Assembly (NCBI GenBank): GCA_965238215.1 | Contig: OZ250180.1 | Span: forward strand, 372,001-436,000 | Origin: JAPULR01 sp965238215 | GTDB taxonomy: Bacteria; Chloroflexota; Dehalococcoidia; Lucifugimonadales; GCA-2712585 | DNA length: 64,000 nt | Reading direction: 5' to 3' | In this document: positions 17,567-28,091 of the stretch, piece after piece | Layout of the letters: each line of letters starts with the position of its first letter | How positions within the stretch are numbered: position 1 is the stretch's first letter | The notes under the pieces: generated by a model | Databases searched by the model: none | What the model was told of the DNA's origin: nothing | Seen by the model: the letters and a program-made list of their open reading frames with translations, nothing else | Made by a program: the position numbers and the translations under genes

Positions 17567-18370
17567 CTATCCATCCCGCACCGTCTCGCCTGTGCTCAGC
17601 GCCTGGGCCATGGACAGCTCCTCCAGGGATATCTCCCTTCCGACGGCGCGTCGTACTGTTAAGTTTTCAAGGAATTCTTGCGGCGACTGGTCCGGATTCG
17701 ACACGCCTCCGAGGATTCTTCTCATCTCCCGGTTGAAGGAGAGGGGCGCTCCCGTCAGGGCGTTGAAGACCGCCACGCCCACGGGGGAGGTGTCGATCAG
17801 CGTCTCCAGGTGCGCCCTGGCTCGTTGTTCGTCCCGGTACCGGCGGGCGTTGGCGATGACCAGCGCCGCCTGGGAGGCGCAGAGCACCAGCGTCTCCTCG
17901 TCCTCGCGGGTGAATTCCGGCCTGTCTTCATCCCTCGCCAGGTAGATGTTGCCCACCTCCTCCCTCTGGTGACGGATGGGAGCCGCAAGGAACGCTCCCA
18001 CAGGCCACGGCGGACGGACCTCGGTCAGGCCCATTGACCGTAAGTGGCTGCTGAAGTCGGAGACCCGCATCGGCTCGGGGATCCCCCTGACGTGCTCGAA
18101 GAACAGAATGCCCCCGGCGTCTCCTCCAGCTGCCGATGCTCTTCGGGCGGTAGGCCCGGAGCTTAAGAAGTTCTCCAGGCCGCCCGACTCGTTAAGCGTG
18201 GCCGTCATCCCGTAGCGGGCGCCAATGAGGGTCCTCGCGCTTTCCACCACCTCCTGGAGGACGTTGTCGAATTCGAGGGTCTCGTTGATGCGGAGGCTGG
18301 CCTCGCTGCGCCGGGACAGGCGGTCCCGAGCGGGATCAGTCTCAGGGTGGGAAGTGTCGGACTGGTTCAT
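17567..18370 (-). pseudogene. GAF-PAS sensor protein, truncated (kinase end lost)
   Basis: 267 aa from the ATG at 18370 (MNQSDTSHPETD). A GAF domain covers roughly residues 30-190 (FDNVLQEVVESARTLIGARY, VGAFLAAPIRHQREEVGNIY, TLVLCASQAALVIANARRYR). The start of a PAS domain follows (HLETLIDTSPVGVAVFN, LSFNREMRRILGG). Histidine kinases with this arrangement continue for several hundred residues; this one stops just after LSTGETVRDG, inside the PAS domain. I read it as the N-terminal half of a sensor kinase, most likely non-functional. A free-standing GAF protein is less likely. Confidence 0.7.
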
Positions 18371-18934
18371 ACGACAGGCCTCATTGTTTGCAATCGGACC
18401 TGGCGCCCAAGTGGCTCGGCACGCCGAAACGGATTGCTGAACGAAATCCCTGTGAATAAGTTGCAATCAGCCCCGATTGCAACTCTTCTTCTAAAACTTC
18501 ACCATACTGCCACCGAAAGAGGCCTATTTTCCATTGAACGTACATTGAACGTACATAGAGAGGTGGTAAGTTTTCCCTTGGCTAGTCCGTGCTAGGGGAG
18601 GTATCCACTTGGCGCTCGACGGCCCTGTGGGCAGATGCCGGAGCAGTACGTGGTTGTCCTGCGAGGGACATGCCCTCAATCGAGATGGCGTTGTTGCCCA
18701 TCAAGACGAGGGCGGTCTGGAGAGACCCTTTGGTTCTGCTGACAGATAAGGACGAGTCGCTGGCGATTGGGGAAAGTGAAGAGAGAAAGGAATTGTTAGC
18801 GTGACGGCAGCTTATGACTGTGATCGAGTCGGCGAAGGGGACCGCCGATATTACGGAATACCCATGTCCGGCTACGACGTTGGATACGCGGGATAGGTTC
18901 TATTTGGAGTGGATTTTGAGAAAAGTCATCTATT
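18371..18934. other. Intergenic region with a small tandem repeat
   Basis: No gene recognised. ATTGAACGTAC occurs twice in tandem near 18533-18556. The region separates the divergent sensor fragment from the surface-protein debris and probably held promoters for both. Confidence 0.35.
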
Positions 18935-21722
18935 GTGCCTAGCCGCATGATCCCTCTCCCCACTGTAGCTTCTAACCGGCGCGACTTTGCAGTTCTCATC
19001 TGCCTGATGGTCGGCTCTTTCGTCATGGCTTGGCTCCTTGCGGGAGGCGTGCCCGCTTTCGCCCAGGGGGCATCAGAGGAGGGGGAAGATGCGGAGACCA
19101 GACAGCAATGTGACCTCATCTTCATTGATCACTGTCCCCCGCCGCCGCCCTCCGGACTCACGGCCGCGGCAACCGGGCAAACCACCGTGAACATATCTTG
19201 GAGTTTTCTGTTCGGAGCTACCAAGTACGAGGTGGATGGAGGCAACCCGGACAATGTAGAAACCAAAAATGCGAGCAAGTCGGATAGTGGCCGATTACGA
19301 CGCCACGGACGATGATGGAGACGACTTGACCTTTAGTATTTTAGGAACTGACTCCTCCCTGTTTAGAATCAGCTGGAGCTCGGGATCACTTTCCTTCCGC
19401 AACTCACCGAACTATGAGAGCCCGTCCGACAGTGGAGGGAACAACGTCTATAACCTAACGGTCAAAGTTACCGACGATGGTTCGCCAAACTTGTCCGACA
19501 GCCAGGCCGTGACTGTCACGGTAACAAATATAGACGAAAGTGGGAGGGTAAGTCTCCCAAGCACGTCACCTCAGGTGGGTAAAGAAATCACAGCCACCCT
19601 GCGGGACCCGGACGGTAGCATTTCCAACGAATCGTGGCAATGGGAGAGTTCACCAAGTGGGACCATCAGCTGGAACGATATCACCGGTGCTACGGAAAGC
19701 ACCTATACACCAGTAACGGTCGATCAGGGAAGGAGGCTGAGAGCCACTGTCTCCTATAGTGATGGACACGGCTCAGGAAAGTCGACCTCCAGTTCACGTA
19801 CAGCTGAGGTGGAGGGGACCTCCGCCATCACCCCCTTCTCCTAGAATTCACGCGAGGACAACGGGAGACGGAACGATAACCCTGGATTGGAATGACGTCG
19901 ACAATGCCACAGGCTAAATAGTCCAGCAGCAGTACGGAGAGGGAACAGATCCGCCATTCATCACGCTGCCCTTTGACCCGTTCACCATCGGGTTCGATGG
20001 CTCAAGCGCGACCATAGGGGGGCTGACCAACGCGACGAGTTACACCCACCAAGTCATAAGCACGAACAGTGCGGGCCAATCTCCCCCGACTGAAGAAAGT
20101 ACGGACCTCCCTCTCGCCGCGCCCGCCCTTGACGTGACTCCTCTGCCCGACCGGAGGGCAAGGCTAACCTGGGCGGGTGCTTCGCTTACCGACAGCTTTG
20201 ATGTCCAGGTTGAGGACGAAATGGGTGGCTGGCCAGCTGTCAAATCAAACGCTGACGGCTCCGCTGGGCATGTGATTGACCTTGATGCAGTCGTAGAAAA
20301 AATGGATGACTTGTTACAAACTAGTTACTTTGTGGGTCTGGCTGACCAGACGAGTTTCAAGTTCCGCGTCAAGGCAAAGCACGCTGGCGACTCGCGATTT
20401 GATAACTATAGCCAAGAGATCATAATTATCGACACGCCCATCACCGCAACTGACGGACACAGCCCCGGGCATGGTCAGGCTTAACTTAGCTGGCTCGACA
20501 TTGAGGATGTGTTAAATGACGATACATATGCCGATGGAGCGTTCAGCTTCCGATACCGATGGGCAGTTGGCGATCATACGGATGTTGACTGGCGACCCGA
20601 CACTTTCATCCCGGGTACAATTGTTGGTGAATCTGACCTGGGGGTCAACGGGAACACCAAAGGTGACCCGAATCACCGCCTCGCAAAAGGCTCATCTACG
20701 CAATCCAGCTTAGATACGTAAAGACAGGAAAACCCGAAGTCTTTGCTGCGCGAGATGTCTACGTGTGGCCGTCAGACCGCCCGGCTCTCGGGCGAGTAGC
20801 AACCTACCCTTTAGTTTATCCTGTGAATATGGAAGAGGGTACTATGGCAAATGGGGTCTATAAATACCGTATATGCGACGCACCTATTGCCGGAGGGTTG
20901 ACGGTCGTAAACGATGATTGGAAGAAGGCGGTTAGACATGCCTTAGGGCAGTGACAGGCGGCGACTGATGGTTTGATGGAGATGACTCGGGTAGATGAGC
21001 CATGCGCCGGTTACAACACTCCCGTGTATCCGATGGAAGAAGACAGCCCGACCTATCTGGAAGCTGTGGAAAAGGAGATCGCCGCCAGTCATCCAAATGT
21101 TGACGTTAAAATGATTAGGGGCTACTTGACGGGATTACTCGGCTTTACACAAATTAAGACGAATCATCAAGATTGGAATGAAGTCAGGATCATTAACACC
21201 GGGGATTTCGGCAATCTTGACTCTATTCATATGCTGGATGGATTCCCCGAACTTGCTCGCGATGTGGGATTGGCTAGTTGCATTTTCGAGTCCAGTACGC
21301 GGGCATGCACAGATCATCATGTTAGCTGCGCAGTTTTCAGGTCCGCTGATATTTCCCTCAACCAGCGGCACTTGGACATAGGCGATATTGCTCCGTCACT
21401 GCCTGGCGAGAATCTGCCTGGCGGGGATGACGTTGCTGATAGAAGCGAAGTGCTGTTAAACAAGTGTCAAATCAGTAATCACTTAGCCTATGAGTCCTTG
21501 GTGCACGAGGCAGGACATGCGTTGGGAATAGCGTACGTGTTAGGGGATGAGCGAACTGATTTCAACATTCACCATCCAGCATTTTCCAATGCCCTTTACA
21601 ATAAATCCGATTCCGATTTGTCACGCATAACGGCTATGAGCTGGAACTTTGATGCTGGACTCCGCTGCTCACCGCATCCCTTCGACATCCTGGCCATCTA
21701 CGTTTTGTATCAGTCGAGGTAG
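18935..21722 (+). pseudogene. Broken secreted cadherin/fibronectin-like metalloprotease
   Basis: Fragments in changing frames read as one large secreted protein. It begins with a signal peptide (ending in PAFAQGASEE), then a fibronectin-like strand (PSGLTAAATGQTTVNISW). A cadherin-like block follows in a new frame (DYDATDDDGDDLTFSILG, from about 19290) with an Ig-like segment. More fibronectin-like repeats follow in a third frame with an in-frame TAA near 19916 and another at 20482. The last fragment (20973-21722) contains HEAGHALGI near 21505, the zinc-binding motif of matrixin-type proteases. At least three frameshifts and several stops make this a pseudogene; only the protease end keeps a long frame. 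Confidence 0.7.
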
Positions 21723-21728
21723 ACGGTC

Positions 21729-23072
21729 ATGGTACCACGCTCAGCGATCGTTCTCCTGATGTTCCTAGTCTTTGTAGGAGGGTGCGCATTTGAACAGATC
21801 ACGCAGGAAGGAACGGATGAACCGAGGCAGGGAGGCGAAGTAGAACCGGAGCAGTCAAAGCCGACAGTAGGGCCTACACCGAACAGTACGCCTACACCCA
21901 CTCCCACCGAAACGCCCCCACATACTCCAACGCCCACTGCGACAGCCACAACGACAGGACCTGAACAGATCGCGCAGGAAGGACTGGATGGACCAAAGCT
22001 GGGAGACGCAACAGAAGATCTTTGTGTGCGCCATTTCGACGGAATAAGCGAGGTCGACACGAGTCGCGCTGATTGGATGAGGGAGTACCACATCCGATGG
22101 TCTCCGGATGGCTCCCGAATTTTGTTCAACGGCCCCGCACGAGGGTTTTGGGAGCCGGTCGCCCTGTACAGCGTTGACCCCGACGGTGTCCTGCTGCAGA
22201 AGGTTGGGGGGGCGGCGGACAATTATAAGGGGGCTGATCGGTTCCGCTTCGGCGCAGTCTAGAATCGCCCTGTCATCCGATTCCGGCAGATTGTGGATGT
22301 GTCAGATAGAGATCCTGTCTGGGGAGACGGAGCAGCATGATGTACTTCGATATCTCCCCCAATGGCTCCCGTATTGCATACCCAACGTGTGCGTATACGG
22401 AAGTTGCGGAGCGAGAGTTAGACAGTTTGGGGCTTGGCTACTTTCGCCAGATAGTCGTATCGGACATCTACGAATCAGCGCATGCAGAGCGAAAGGAAGG
22501 GAGTAGAGCATGGTTCTACAACTACGAGATAGTAGTATCAGATATCTACGGCACTAATGTGAAGAGGCTAACGGAGAACATCCACTTCGATAGCTTCCCG
22601 ACATGGTCGCCCGACAGAGCCACGATCGCGTTTATCTCTGAGTCAAAGCACCTCTACTTAGGTTGGGAGCTGGGGGATCGTAGCGCCCTACACCTTCGCG
22701 GCGGACGGCTCAGACCCCATCCTGGTGAGCGATAATCTCCCGGAATCGTGGCACTTTCCCGTAGACTCCTGGATGGGCGATCTTTCGTGGTCTCCCGACG
22801 GCACCGAGATACTGCTCGAGAGCTTCACATATAGAGTTCCATTGGACGGCTCTCCTGTTGTTGACAGCCCATTTGTCAACATCCCCATGGATGCGGCGTG
22901 GTCTCCGGACGGCTCCAAGATGGCAATTTGGGCTGACCGATACTTCTCCTGGGCTGATAATAGGATTGATGAAACACTGGTATACGTCGTAGAGCGGGAT
23001 GGTACGAATCTTCGCCCTCTAGTGGAGGATGTCGGTCCGTATTACGAAAATGAGGTCAGGCTAGCCGAATGA
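21729..23072 (+). pseudogene. Broken lipoprotein with PD40/TolB-type beta-propeller repeats
   Basis: Begins MVPRSAIVLLMFLVFVGGC (lipobox VGGC), then a Thr/Pro tether, then propeller blades marked by WSPDGSRILF, ISPNGSRIAY, WSPDRATIAF, WSPDGTEILL and WSPDGSKMAI. The frame ends at an amber stop at 22260, resumes in another frame from 22337, and shifts back near the G-run at about 22675, where VGSWGIVAPYTFAADGSD continues into VSDNLPESW. The last stop overlaps the ATG of the next gene (ATGA). An extracytoplasmic propeller lipoprotein is the likely ancestor; function unknown. Confidence 0.7.
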
Positions 23073-24295
23073 TGAGCACGAGAGTGATAAGGATGGGATT
23101 GGTAGCGCTGGGAGCGGTGGCGGCATTGTCGCTGGTGGCAGTGATATGGGACGGCCAGGACGCTTCGTCTGAGGCGCCAGCAACCCCGGCTTCACCGGCC
23201 ACATCGCTCCAGACGCCCACTACCCCCAATCTCTCTTCAGCATCACTCGTTGTCGCTGCCTGCGAGGACGCTGACGGAGAGCAGGCATCGTGCGAGCCTC
23301 GGGACGTAAGCGGCAACGACCTATTTTCCGGCAGCCCAGGCGGGGGTGTTGCATTCAGCGGAGGGCGTGAGCCTACGGTGGAAGAGGTATTGGAGGAGGG
23401 GCTGTTGCTGGCGGGGGCGTCGCCGGTGCAGTTGGCTTTTCGGGGGACGGCGTCCGCCGACCCCGTGCGGTGCGAGTGGAGAGGGATAGCCAGGACCGCT
23501 GCACAAGGTGAGGGAGCCATCCGGCTTTGGCTGGGGCTGGACGCGGACGATACAATGCCCGACGTGGCGTTCTTGGTGGCGATGTTCACAGCCACCTTTG
23601 ATGTGATAGATCCCGAATTCCGGGAGACGGCGAAGTCCAACTTCCTGGCTATAGCTACGGGTGGGCTATCGACGGAGTATTTGCATTTGGCCTGCTACGC
23701 GGACTACGTACCGAGCAAATATCTATTGGGGGCGGGGCCCCTGAGCCTCAACAAGCTGACAGTGGCCTATGACCGGATGGGAGAGGCGCTCTCCTACGAC
23801 CTCTACCGCATGGATCACGATGCCGGTTGGTTCGGCGACGAGGCTGTTATGTGCGAGGGGGAGTACGGTACTCACCTGGAAGACATGGTCATGGAGGCTG
23901 AGTCATCGCTGGCGGAGATGATAGATGGCCGAGAGTCTGTAGTCTTTCTTGCGCCGATGGGGGCGCACAACCCCATAGCGGTAGAGGCGTGGCAGGCGGT
24001 GGCCCAGTGGGACCTGCAGGCGGACGATGACGAAGTGGTGCATGCGTTGAGGTACGGGGTGCCTGAAGGAGATCCTGAATACACGCAGACCTTGACCAAC
24101 CTGAAGAGCCGGATCACCACGGCTGCAGCTGCTGACGATTTTGCCGACGACCGGATAGCCAACGCGAGCGGGCTTACCCAGTACTACCGGGACATAGGCG
24201 CTTACGGGGACATCACGCCGGACGACGGCCCCAGGGCGACCTTCACCCCCGCCCAGCCTCCGCCGTACCCACCTGCGCCAACGGGACGGCGGTGA
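23069..24295 (+). pseudogene. N-terminal part of a large exported protein (unrecognised domain)
   Basis: 408 aa. An N-terminal hydrophobic segment (MGLVALGAVAALSLVAVIW) acts as a signal or anchor, followed by a Pro/Thr-rich stretch. The roughly 250-residue domain after it (EWRGIARTAAQGEGAIRLWL, GLSTEYLHLACYADY, FLAPMGAHNPIAVEAWQAVA, NASGLTQYYRDIGAYGDITP) is one I cannot assign to a named family. The protein runs into QPPPYP, where a one-base shift would continue directly into PTCANGTAVTSP and the leucine-rich repeats that follow. I therefore read it as the first domain of a multi-domain surface protein now cut by a frameshift. Confidence 0.6.
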
Positions 24296-24846
24296 CGAGT
24301 CCCAGCGTCAACCGGGGCTTGGTGCACGACTGCGAGGCGCTGCTGGAAGGGAAGGACACCCTCCGGGGCACAGCCACGTTGGACTGGGCAGCGACCAGCG
24401 CCGTCACGGGCTGGGAGGATATTAACACCGGTGGCTCCCCCAGCCGTGTGACGGAATTGGATCTGTCGGGAGAGAGCCTGAGCGGTAGCATCCCTGCGTC
24501 GTTGGGTAGACTGTTCGAGCTTACCACGTTGGACCTGAGCAGCAACTCCCTGACGGGGGACATCCCCAAGGAACTGGGATGGCTGTACAATCTGGAGGAG
24601 TTGAGACTGTCGGGGAACTCTCTCACGGGCTGCATACCGGTGGCTCTGGAGGACGTGGCCACCAACGACCTGAGCTCGTTGAACCTCTTGTACTGCCGGC
24701 CTCCGGCTCCAGAGAACCTGAGGACGAGCAGCACCAGCGATACCGGCGTCACACTGAACTGGGACTCGGTGGCCAGCGACACCCTGACGGTTACGACGCA
24801 CACCATGAGCGACTTGACCTGCGGGACCCCTTCAGCTACCGGGTAA
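24292..24846 (+). pseudogene. Leucine-rich repeat and fibronectin segment of the broken surface protein
   Basis: Starts at the frameshift after 24295. GLVHDCEALLEGKDTLRGTA is the cap sequence seen before plant-type LRRs. Three 24-residue repeats follow (LTTLDLSSNSLTGDIPKELG pattern) and a C-terminal cap with paired Cys (GCIPVALEDVATNDLSSLNL, LLYC). A fibronectin III strand begins (APENLRTSSTSDTGVTLNWD) and the frame is lost near 24835. The continuing sequence DPFSYRVSAYGSG is in another frame. Confidence 0.65.
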
Positions 24847-26515
24847 GCGCCTACGGGAGCGGCACTACTTACGCCGCGGAGTGGAGCAAGCCGTCTGAGG
24901 CCCTTGGCGCACCCACCGCAGAGTGCGTGGCCCCGGTGTTCGACGAGGAGTCCTACGAGTTCGACGTGCGGGCCAGGGCGGTCGTGGGGGCGACGGTGGG
25001 CACCGTATCTGCCACGGATCCCAACGACGACACGGTGACCTACAGCATCACGGCAGGCAACGGTGCGGGCAAGTTCGCCATAGGCAGGAGCACGGGGGGA
25101 TCACGGTGGATGGAGGGCTGGAAGGGTCCATCACCTCCTATGCCCTGATGGTGCAGGCCAGCGACGGGACCAACACGGAGACGGTCACGGTGGAGATCAC
25201 GGTGACTCCACCCATCACAGTCCCCGCCGTAGAGATACTCGCGCAGACCTCCAGCATGGAGGCGGGGCAGAGCGCGAGAATGCGAGTGAGGGCCTTCGAC
25301 CTGGACGCAGCGGAGTCCTATGCCATCCGCGTGACGACGGACGGAGCAAGCCTGGGGTTCGACACAGGGTGCACGGACCAAGAGGAGCCTGTTACGGTCC
25401 TCGAGGGGGCGACGCCCCTCGAGGTGGCCTTCACCCTGCACGGTTGCACCGTACCGGGGACCACGGTTACAACCAACCTGCTTGAGGGAACGAAGACGGT
25501 GGGTGCCGCCAGCCTGGTTGTGACGGTGGTTGTGGCGTCCACCGAGCCGTCGATCCAGATATGGGGTCTGGCCCCTGTCCTGGTGCAGGGGCAGAGCGAC
25601 CAGTTCATGGCGATGGCCTCCTACCTTGCTCCATTGACCAGTTTCTTCGTGACACTAGGGACGGACAACGCAAACCTGGGGTTCAGCGACAACTGCCTCA
25701 TTAGGGGTCAAGAGGATCTGGTGAACTCTGGCGATCCCAGCCATACCATGAGCCGAACCCTGCACGGCTGCGCCGTACCGGGAGGGACGATGACGGCGGA
25801 ACTGATAAGGGGGTCGTCGACTGTGGTGGATACGGCCACCTGGGACGTGCAGGTGGTGGCCTCCCCCAAGGACGCGCCTCCGGGACCGACGGGCGTGGAC
25901 GCGTCCTTGGCCAGCGGGGTCTTTACCATCAGCTGGGACGCTGTAACTGGGGTCACCAACTTCCTGGTGGAGCACCGCAGCGGCGGGGATCAGGGGACGT
26001 GGACCAGCATGGCCACCGGTACCAACACCACCATGGACTACACGCCCAGCGGCGGAGTCACATGCGAAACCACCTACGACTTCCGGGTGAGGGCCTATGG
26101 CGACGGGGCGTTCTACACAGAGGACTGCAACATGGCTCCAGAATTCGAAGCCGCGACATACACCTTCACCGTGTCTGAGGACGCGGAGGTGGGAGACGAC
26201 GTGGGCACGGTCTCTGCCACGGACGAGGACACGGACGACACTCTGACCTACAGCATCACCCTGGGGAACTTTGACGGGAAGTTCGAAATTGAAGAGGAGA
26301 GTGGCCAGATCACAGTGGCGGAGGCCTTGGACCACGAGACAGAGGACCAGTACACCCTGACGGTGCAGGCGAGCGACGGCAACGGAAGCACGGTGACGGT
26401 GACTATCGCGGTGGTGGATGCCACGTGCTCTGGGGCGCTGCGGGGCCCAACCCCGACGACAATCCGGGTTTGGTGGGAGACTGCGAGACCCTGCTGGGTC
26501 TGCGGGACACTCTGA
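24838..26515 (+). pseudogene. Cadherin-fibronectin-cadherin segment of the broken surface protein
   Basis: First cadherin repeat: APVFDEESYEF, VGTVSATDPNDDTVTYSITA. It is broken at the G6 run near 25095, where the frame changes to TVDGGLEGSITSYALMVQAS. Two Ig-like units with the cysteine pattern FTLHGCTVPG / RTLHGCAVPG come next, then a fibronectin III domain (PTGVDASLASGVFTISWDAV) and a second cadherin repeat (NMAPEFEAATYTFTVSEDAE, ATDEDTDDTLTYSITLGNF). The frame ends at 26515 just after entering the next LRR cap. Domain duplication within the ancestor is obvious. Confidence 0.65.
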
Positions 26516-27325
26516 GGGTTACGGCGACGCTGAACTGGGGCTATGGCGTGGCCATGACAACCTGGGGCGGGGTTACGGCGGGAGGCACGCCGAGCCGGGT
26601 GACGGGGCTGAATCTGAGGGACCTGGGGTTGGCGGGAATCATCCCGACGGCGCTGGGGAGCTTGTCCGGTTTGCAAAATCTGAACCTCTCCAGGAACCAA
26701 CTGACGGGCGCCATACCCACCCAGTTGGGCAACCTGTCCGATCTGACGGCCCTGTGGCTGTACGAGAACCAGCTCAGTGGTGGGATACCTTCGGAACTGG
26801 GGAGCCTGTCGAAACCTGTATGGCTGATACTGTCTGGGAACGAGTTGACAGGTGGGATACCGCCCCTGATTGGCGACCTTACGGGCCTGTCGCACCTGTG
26901 GCTGCAGGACAACCAGCTGGGCGGTGAGATACCGCCGGGGATCGGCGGGTTGTCGAGCATGCAGATCCTCCGAATGCACAACAATGAGTTGACCGGTCCT
27001 ATACCGTGGCAGTTGGGGAACCTGACGGGCCTGTCGATAATACACATGTCGGGCAACGAGCTGGAGGGCTGCGTTCCTCCGGCGCTGGAGGACGTAACCA
27101 ACAACGACTTCCCCACGCTGGGTCTGTCCTTCTGCACCCAGTCGGGGCCGGTGTCCACTCCGACGGATCTGGCCGTGACTCTGACCGGCGGACGTTCACT
27201 ATCTCGTGGACCGCCGTGACCGAGGCGTACAAGTATGGAGTCGAGTACCGTATAGAGGGTTACGGGGAGGAGTGGCTGGGGTTGCCCACGACCGACGAAT
27301 TGCAACCCAGATCATATATGTGGAG
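26425..27325 (+). pseudogene. Second leucine-rich repeat block and last fibronectin strand
   Basis: In a third frame: the cap GLVGDCETLLGLRDTLRVTA repeats the one at 24.3 kb, followed by about seven LRRs (LQNLNLSRNQLTGAIPTQLG pattern) and the terminal cap GCVPPALEDVTNNDFPTLGL. After another shift near 27185 a fibronectin strand FTISWTAVTEAYKYGVEYRI continues to about 27320. There the sequence changes abruptly to an amidase. These LRRs are of the plant-like type common in large surface proteins of marine Chloroflexota and Planctomycetes. Confidence 0.65.
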
Positions 27326-27760
27326 GGATCCGCTATCTATCATCGACACTTCCGGGAGAATATCAATCAATATGATCATAACATGCGTATCACTCTCCTT
27401 AATGGGAGCTTGATCCCCGCTCAGACTTACTACGAGGCCCAGCGTCTAAGGGCGACCTTGCGTCAGGAGTTCCTAGAGCTTATGACGACCATCGACCTCC
27501 TGATACTTCTCATCTCAGCGGATGTTGCACCCCCGATTGTTGATAAGCCAGGATTGGGTAAGAAGGAGGAGTTCAGACGAGCCATAATTTCACAACATCT
27601 TACGTTGACAAATCTTGCGAACCTAGCGGGCGCACCTGAGCTGTCTGTTCCCTGCGGCTTCAAGGACGGATTGCCCCTGGGCCTGCAGATAACCGGGCGA
27701 CTCATGGGGGATGAGACCGTCCTTCGATTGGGCCACGTATACCAGCAGACCACCGACTAG
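27326..27760 (+). pseudogene. C-terminal fragment of an amidase
   Basis: About 140 residues from SAIYHRHFRENINQY to the stop after HVYQQTTD. They match the C-terminal third of amidase-signature enzymes: AGAPELSVPCGFKDGLPLGL, then QITGRLMGDETVLRLGHVYQ. The same region of the intact amidase at 58190-59629 reads AGIPAISLTCGFASGEDGMP, then GLQIGGRPFEDATVLSLAHA. The Ser-cisSer-Lys catalytic part is missing. It is joined without a gap to a fibronectin strand of an unrelated protein, marking a deletion or recombination junction. Confidence 0.8.
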
Positions 27761-28091
27761 CACTCCCATCATCTTCCCATCTAGACCAACCCTCAGAGTT
27801 CAGCAATATCAATCATAAGCACTGTGGATGACAACCTTAGGGAAATAGTCGTCTCCTCGGGCGGACAATTGGCTTTCTTCGGCAGTGGCTCCTTAGCTGG
27901 ACCGAAGGTCTGTCAACAATTTGTCGAATTTCGTGGTGTATAACTAAATTCAGGACGTAAGACGGCATATGTAGAGTATTGGAACTCAGGGTTTGACATA
28001 TAATCCCAATTAAATTATTATGATTTCGCCTTTTGTTACAGTCTTTGTAAAATATTGGAATTGAACCCATAGGGTTAGGAGGTGGACTCTG
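27761..28091. other. Intergenic region upstream of a binding lipoprotein
   Basis: AT-richer than its surroundings, especially 27990-28060, so it probably holds the promoter of the gene at 28092. No gene seen. AGGAGGTGG just before 28092 is a strong ribosome site. Confidence 0.4.

Noticed and set aside
27206..27760. A natural fibronectin-amidase fusion enzyme
   Set aside because: The amidase part lacks the catalytic Ser and Lys, and the fibronectin part is itself frame-broken.
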